From the NCBI RefSeq assembly GCF_946885855.1, contig NZ_CAMPHH010000128.1, positions 1 to 9,394 of the forward strand: 9,394 nucleotides of DNA, in the 5' to 3' direction. The DNA comes from an uncultured Actinotalea sp. (GTDB taxonomy: Bacteria; Actinomycetota; Actinomycetes; Actinomycetales; Cellulomonadaceae). This document shows positions 6,764 through 9,394 of this stretch, one piece after another. Below the pieces are notes generated by a model. That model had not been told where the DNA came from. It searched no databases and saw nothing but the letters and a program-made list of their open reading frames with translations. Within the stretch, counting starts at the first letter, position 1, and each line of letters starts with the position of its first letter. The translations under genes were made by a program, and so were the position numbers.

Positions 6764-6818
6764 GAGGGTGCACGGACCCCCGGACAGCACGGCACAGCCG
6801 TAGCGGTGCCTCGCCCAG

Positions 6819-6911
6819 CTCCCTACGCCGGCATGAACCGGATCAGGTTCCACGGGTCAGTGGCTCGACCTCTCGGTCCGACCACACTCTCAGCGCGTCC
6901 GCGCTCCCCGG
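6819..6911 (-). promoter_or_regulatory. TPP riboswitch (THI element) controlling ykoFEDC
   Basis: Read on the minus strand, the order of conserved blocks is that of the thiamine pyrophosphate aptamer: GGGGAGCGC opening the P1/P2 side, CTGAGAG (6887-6893), ACCCGTGGAACCTGATCCGG (6834-6853), then TTCATGCCGGCGTAGGGAG down to 6819. Both the pyrimidine-sensing CUGAGA block and the pyrophosphate-side AACCUGAUC/GUAGGGA blocks are intact. Binding of thiamine pyrophosphate should switch the transporter operon off. The aptamer ends 67 bases before the ykoF start. No strong intrinsic terminator lies in the leader, so control of translation or factor-dependent termination is more likely than a classic terminator switch; this is inference. 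Confidence 0.97.
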
Positions 6912-6927
6912 GGGCTTGTCGAGCCCG

Positions 6928-6955
6928 ACCCTACGCCGGTCATGGGATGTGTCAA
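6928..6955 (-). promoter_or_regulatory. Housekeeping-type promoter of the ykoFEDC operon
   Basis: On the minus strand, TTGACA (6950-6955, a perfect -35) is followed after 16 bases by TAGGGT (6928-6933) as a -10. The predicted transcript start near 6921 lies about 10 bases before the riboswitch aptamer, which is the right place. The -10 is imperfect, as usual in GC-rich actinobacteria. Confidence 0.75.
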
Positions 6956-6958
6956 GAC

Positions 6959-6977
6959 CCGGCCCGCCGTGGGCCGG
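6959..6977 (-). terminator. Probable terminator hairpin of the mca operon
   Basis: CCGGCCC (6959-6965) and GGGCCGG (6971-6977) form a perfect 7-base-pair stem with a 5-base loop, 38 bases past the amidase stop on the minus strand. Only a short GTCTT follows. The hairpin ends 3 bases before the -35 hexamer of the thiamine operon, so it would insulate one operon from the next. Confidence 0.6.
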
Positions 6978-7015
6978 ACGTCGTCACCGGTCACGGGGCG
7001 CGCCGGGGGAGGACG

Positions 7016-7876
7016 TCAGCGCGGGACGACCCGGAAGCGCCGGTTGTCCAGCGACGGGTTCGCGCGCCGGACCTCGAGGACCCGCTGCGGGTCCAGGTCG
7101 GCGACCGCGGCCGGCACGGCGGCGACCACACCCGCCGACGGCGCCGCGCCCACCAGGCCCGCGGCCGGCGACGGCGCCGATTCCGGGGCCCCGGCCTCGG
7201 CCAGCACCACGCCCACCGGGTCCACGACGAGGCTGGCCCCGGTGACCCCGTGGCCCTGCTGGGCCGCGGCGACGACGTACGCCGTGTTCTCGATCGCCCG
7301 CGCGCGCAGCAGCGTGAGCCAGTGGTCGGCCTTGTGCTGGCCCCACGCCCAGGCAGCCGGGACGAGCAGGGCGTCGGCGCCCGCGTCGACGAGCCGCCGG
7401 GCGGCCTCGGGGAACCGCAGGTCGTAGCACGTCATGACGCCCAGGTGCAGGCCACCGAGCGGTACGACGACCGGCGGCGCGTCGGGCGCACCCGCCTCCA
7501 GGCGGTCGGACTCCCGGTGCCCGAACGCGTCGTAGAGGTGCACCTTCCGGTAGTCCCCGACCAGCTCCCCGCCCGCCACGACGACGACGGCGTTCTGGGC
7601 CCGGTCCGGCCGCTCCCCCGGGACGCACGTCCCGGCGACCACGACGACGCCGGTCCGCGCGGTGGCCTCCCGCAGGGCCGTCACGAAACGCCCGTCGAGC
7701 GGCTCGGCCAGCTCCGGCGGCACGCCCCGCGGGTCGAAGGCCGCGGCGTACTCGGGCAGCACCGCGAGCGCGGCACCGTCGGCGGCGGCCGCGTCGACCG
7801 CGGCGACGGCCGCGTCCCGGTTGGCCGTCGTGTCGCGGCTGCTGCTCAGCGCGACCGCGTGGACGCGGACCGTCAC
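7016..7876 (-). CDS. Carbon-nitrogen hydrolase (nitrilase superfamily, Nit-like amidase)
   Basis: A 286-residue cytoplasmic hydrolase with the full nitrilase-superfamily triad: E42 (LAVLPEYAAAF), K111 (GDYRKVHLYD) and C150 (GVMTCYDLRFPE). The LLRARAIENTAYVVAAAQ block (189-206) resembles the Nit1/Nit2 group that hydrolyses deaminated glutathione or omega-amides. Substrate is not readable from sequence; a small carboxamide is likely. An Ala/Pro/Gly-rich stretch (about 228-258) interrupts the usual short path between the VDPVGVVLAEAG and VADLDPQRV strands, a low-complexity insertion of roughly 20-25 residues. GTG 7876 overlaps the preceding stop as GTGA, giving coupled translation and settling the start. 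As the third gene after mca it may act on products of thiol-conjugate breakdown, but that is inference only. Confidence 0.9.
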   Translation of the reverse strand: MTVRVHAVALSSSRDTTANRDAAVAAVDAAAADGAALAVLPEYAAAFDPRGVPPELAEPLDGRFVTALREATARTGVVVVAGTCVPGERPDRAQNAVVVVAGGELVGDYRKVHLYDAFGHRESDRLEAGAPDAPPVVVPLGGLHLGVMTCYDLRFPEAARRLVDAGADALLVPAAWAWGQHKADHWLTLLRARAIENTAYVVAAAQQGHGVTGASLVVDPVGVVLAEAGAPESAPSPAAGLVGAAPSAGVVAAVPAAVADLDPQRVLEVRRANPSLDNRRFRVVPR

Positions 7877-8319
7877 CGGCCCGGTCCTCCCGGCCCCGCG
7901 CCGTCGGAGGCGCCGCCGGCGCCGGGCCCGTCGTCCGCGAGGCGGTCGGGATGATCCGGTGCGTCGGGCACGCCGGGGGCTCCCGGGTCCGCCCCGGTGC
8001 CGCCGGCGCCCGCACCCCCCGCACCGGCCACGTCGTCCCCGCCGACGCCACCCGACCCGGCGGTGTCCGTGCCGGACGCCCACGGCGGCGCGGGGCGCTC
8101 CGTGCCCAGGTTCACCCGGCGCAGCTTGACGACCATCGACAGGAGCAGGCCGATGAGCCCGGCCACGACGAGGGCGGTCACGGCGAACCCCACGACGCCC
8201 GGCGTGACGTCCGTCGGCTCGAGGTCTGGCCGCAGGCCGTCCTCGGGGTCCACCGTCGCGAGGAGGGCCACGGCCGCCGCGACCGGAGCCGTCCCCAGGA
8301 CACCGACGGGCGCGCCCAT
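7873..8319 (-). CDS. Small membrane protein with Gly/Asp-rich tail (hypothetical, Rv1083-like position)
   Basis: A 148-residue protein of unknown function. A hydrophobic N-terminus (about residues 5-22, a possible signal anchor) and a second segment (about 41-63, following DVTPGVVGF) flank an acidic loop (EDGLRPDLEPTDVTPG). A positive KLRRVNLG follows at 65-72, placing the tail in the cytoplasm. From residue 75 the tail is almost entirely Gly, Ala, Asp and Pro and looks disordered. The VTPG...GF...T start of the second segment and the LRRV exit recall small proteins encoded just after mca in mycobacteria (Rv1083); this is from memory. The ATG at 8319 overlaps the mca stop (ATGA), and the stop overlaps the amidase start (GTGA), so all three genes are made together. 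No catalytic residues are seen. Confidence 0.85.
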   Translation of the reverse strand: MGAPVGVLGTAPVAAAVALLATVDPEDGLRPDLEPTDVTPGVVGFAVTALVVAGLIGLLLSMVVKLRRVNLGTERPAPPWASGTDTAGSGGVGGDDVAGAGGAGAGGTGADPGAPGVPDAPDHPDRLADDGPGAGGASDGAGPGGPGR

Positions 8320-9326
8320 CAGCGCACCCCCGCCACGTCGTCGGCGTGGATGCCCGCGAAGAGGTCGTCCTCCGGGGGCGTGGTCACCGTCGGCACGTGG
8401 GAGACGGCGAGCTCGTACTCCTCGACCGGCCACACCTGGGCCTCGATGTCCCGCGGGACCGCGAAGAAGAAGCCCTCGGGGTCGATCTGGGTGGCGTGCG
8501 CGCGCAGGGCGTCGTCCCGGGCCGGGAAGTGCTCGGCGCACGGCACCCGGGTCGTCACCGGACGCTCGGGCACCTCGCGCATCGCCCGGGACTCGATCCA
8601 GTCACCGAAGGGCGACTCGCGGCCCGCCGCCAGCAGCGCCTCGTGCACCGTCCGCATCCGGTGCAGGGAGAAGTCGTGGTTGTAGTAGAGCTTGAGCGGC
8701 TGCCACGGCTCACCGTGACCGCGGTACCGCTCGTGGTCCCCCGCCGCGTGGAACGCCTCGGACGCGACCCGGTGGCACATGATGTGGTCCGGGTGCGGGT
8801 ACCCACCGCTCGGGTCGTACGTCGTCATGACGTGGGGGCGGAACGACCGCACGAGCTCCACGAGCGGCGCGGCCGCCTCCTCCAGGGGCACGAGCGCGAA
8901 GCAGCCCTCCGGCAGGGGCGGCAACGGGTCCCCCTCGGGCAGGCCGGAGTCGACGAACCCGAGCCAGTGCTGCCGGACGCCGAGCGCCTCGGCCGCCGCG
9001 GCCATCTCCTCGCGCCGGACGGCGGCGAGCGCCTCCGACCCGGTGGGCGGATCGAGGTACCGCGGGTTCAGGACGCTGCCGCGCTCGCCGCCCGTGCAGG
9101 TCACGACAAGGACCTCCACGCCCTCGGCCGCGTAGCGGGCGGTGGTCGCGGCACCCTTGCTCGACTCGTCGTCGGGGTGGGCGTGCACGGCCATGAGCCG
9201 CAGGCCGGCCCGCGACCGCCCGGCGTCGGGCCCGCGGCGTGCCCCGTCCTCCCGGGGCGAACCGGGCACGGGACCCGTCCCGCCGTCCCGGACCTCGGGC
9301 TCCTGGCCGGACCCTGCTGCGGTCAC
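8319..9326 (-). CDS. mca: Mycothiol S-conjugate amidase
   Basis: This zinc amidase of the LmbE/PIG-L family cleaves mycothiol S-conjugates to a mercapturic acid and glucosaminyl-inositol during detoxification. The 335 residues contain MAVHAHPDDESSKGAAT with H50, D52 and D53, and GGYPHPDHIMCH with H178 and H181. By analogy with MshB, H50, D53 and H181 bind zinc, and D52 and H178 are catalytic. The VTCTGGERGSVLNPR block (75-89) is typical of Mca; the biosynthetic deacetylase MshB has a different TLGEEG-like block, so MshB is less likely. GTG 9326 follows GAGGTGG (9331-9337). This gives about 44 Gly/Arg/Pro-rich residues before the fold; an internal ATG at 9194 matches the usual length but lacks a ribosome site. 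First gene of a three-gene overlapping operon. Presence implies a mycothiol-making actinobacterium. Confidence 0.93.
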   Translation of the reverse strand: MTAAGSGQEPEVRDGGTGPVPGSPREDGARRGPDAGRSRAGLRLMAVHAHPDDESSKGAATTARYAAEGVEVLVVTCTGGERGSVLNPRYLDPPTGSEALAAVRREEMAAAAEALGVRQHWLGFVDSGLPEGDPLPPLPEGCFALVPLEEAAAPLVELVRSFRPHVMTTYDPSGGYPHPDHIMCHRVASEAFHAAGDHERYRGHGEPWQPLKLYYNHDFSLHRMRTVHEALLAAGRESPFGDWIESRAMREVPERPVTTRVPCAEHFPARDDALRAHATQIDPEGFFFAVPRDIEAQVWPVEEYELAVSHVPTVTTPPEDDLFAGIHADDVAGVR

Positions 9327-9380
9327 CGCTCCACCTCTGCTTCCTGCCGTGCACTCACGGCTCCTGCTCCACCGGCACAC

Positions 9381-9394
9381 CGGGGTGCACCCCG
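9381..9394. repeat. Perfect 14-base palindrome upstream of mca
   Basis: CGGGGTGCACCCCG is its own reverse complement and lies at the right edge, 55 bases before the mca start. Next to it is CCGG-CACA-CCGG. It may be an operator, part of a promoter region, or half of a terminator cut by the window edge; nothing decides between these. Confidence 0.35.

Noticed and set aside
6134..7954. A 606-codon open frame on the plus strand
   Set aside because: It is antisense to ykoF, the riboswitch and the amidase gene; its composition is Arg/Gly/His-rich without recognisable motifs.
8319..9326. MshB (mycothiol biosynthetic deacetylase) as the identity of the LmbE-family gene
   Set aside because: The HAHPDDESSKGAAT and CTGGERGSVLNP blocks match Mca better than MshB.

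Overview
The window is very GC-rich DNA (GC or CC at nearly every third codon position, many GTG starts, 4-base ATGA/GTGA gene overlaps). It carries a mycothiol S-conjugate amidase gene, so the source is an actinobacterium. Composition and gene style suggest Micrococcales (a Cellulomonas-like family is a guess). No mobile element, CRISPR array, tRNA or rRNA was seen.

Layout, left to right: a PIN-PhoH2 ATPase gene (minus, cut by the left edge after the first residues of its Walker A loop). A 300-base gap follows, holding a possible small leader ORF and a hairpin terminator. Next is a cis-prenyltransferase gene (minus), then a 9+9 base palindrome in the divergent gap, then a hemolysin III/PAQR-like membrane protein gene (plus). 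A strong hairpin separates the latter from a convergent four-gene operon. Read on the minus strand, that operon runs: consensus promoter, TPP riboswitch, ykoF, ykoE, ykoD, ykoC. This is the complete energy-coupling-factor (ECF) system for thiamine or its pyrimidine precursor HMP, in the Bacillus subtilis gene order, with every junction overlapping. A second minus-strand operon fills the right end: mca, a small two-segment membrane protein, and a nitrilase-superfamily amidase, also translationally overlapped. It ends in a hairpin that directly abuts the thiamine promoter.

How the genes fit together: mca, the small membrane protein, hemolysin III, cis-prenyltransferase and phoH2 form a neighbourhood that I recall from mycobacteria (around Rv1082-Rv1095) and other actinobacteria. 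The thiamine-transport operon and the nitrilase gene sit inside that conserved order, so they look like an insertion or lineage-specific rearrangement. The thiamine operon should be shut off by thiamine pyrophosphate. The mca operon probably serves mycothiol-conjugate turnover. No wholly new system is evident. The most interesting items are the switch-histidine replacement in one half of the fused ATPase, the cis-prenyltransferase active-site substitutions, the palindromic operator, the possible phoH2 leader gene, and the nitrilase coupled to mca.
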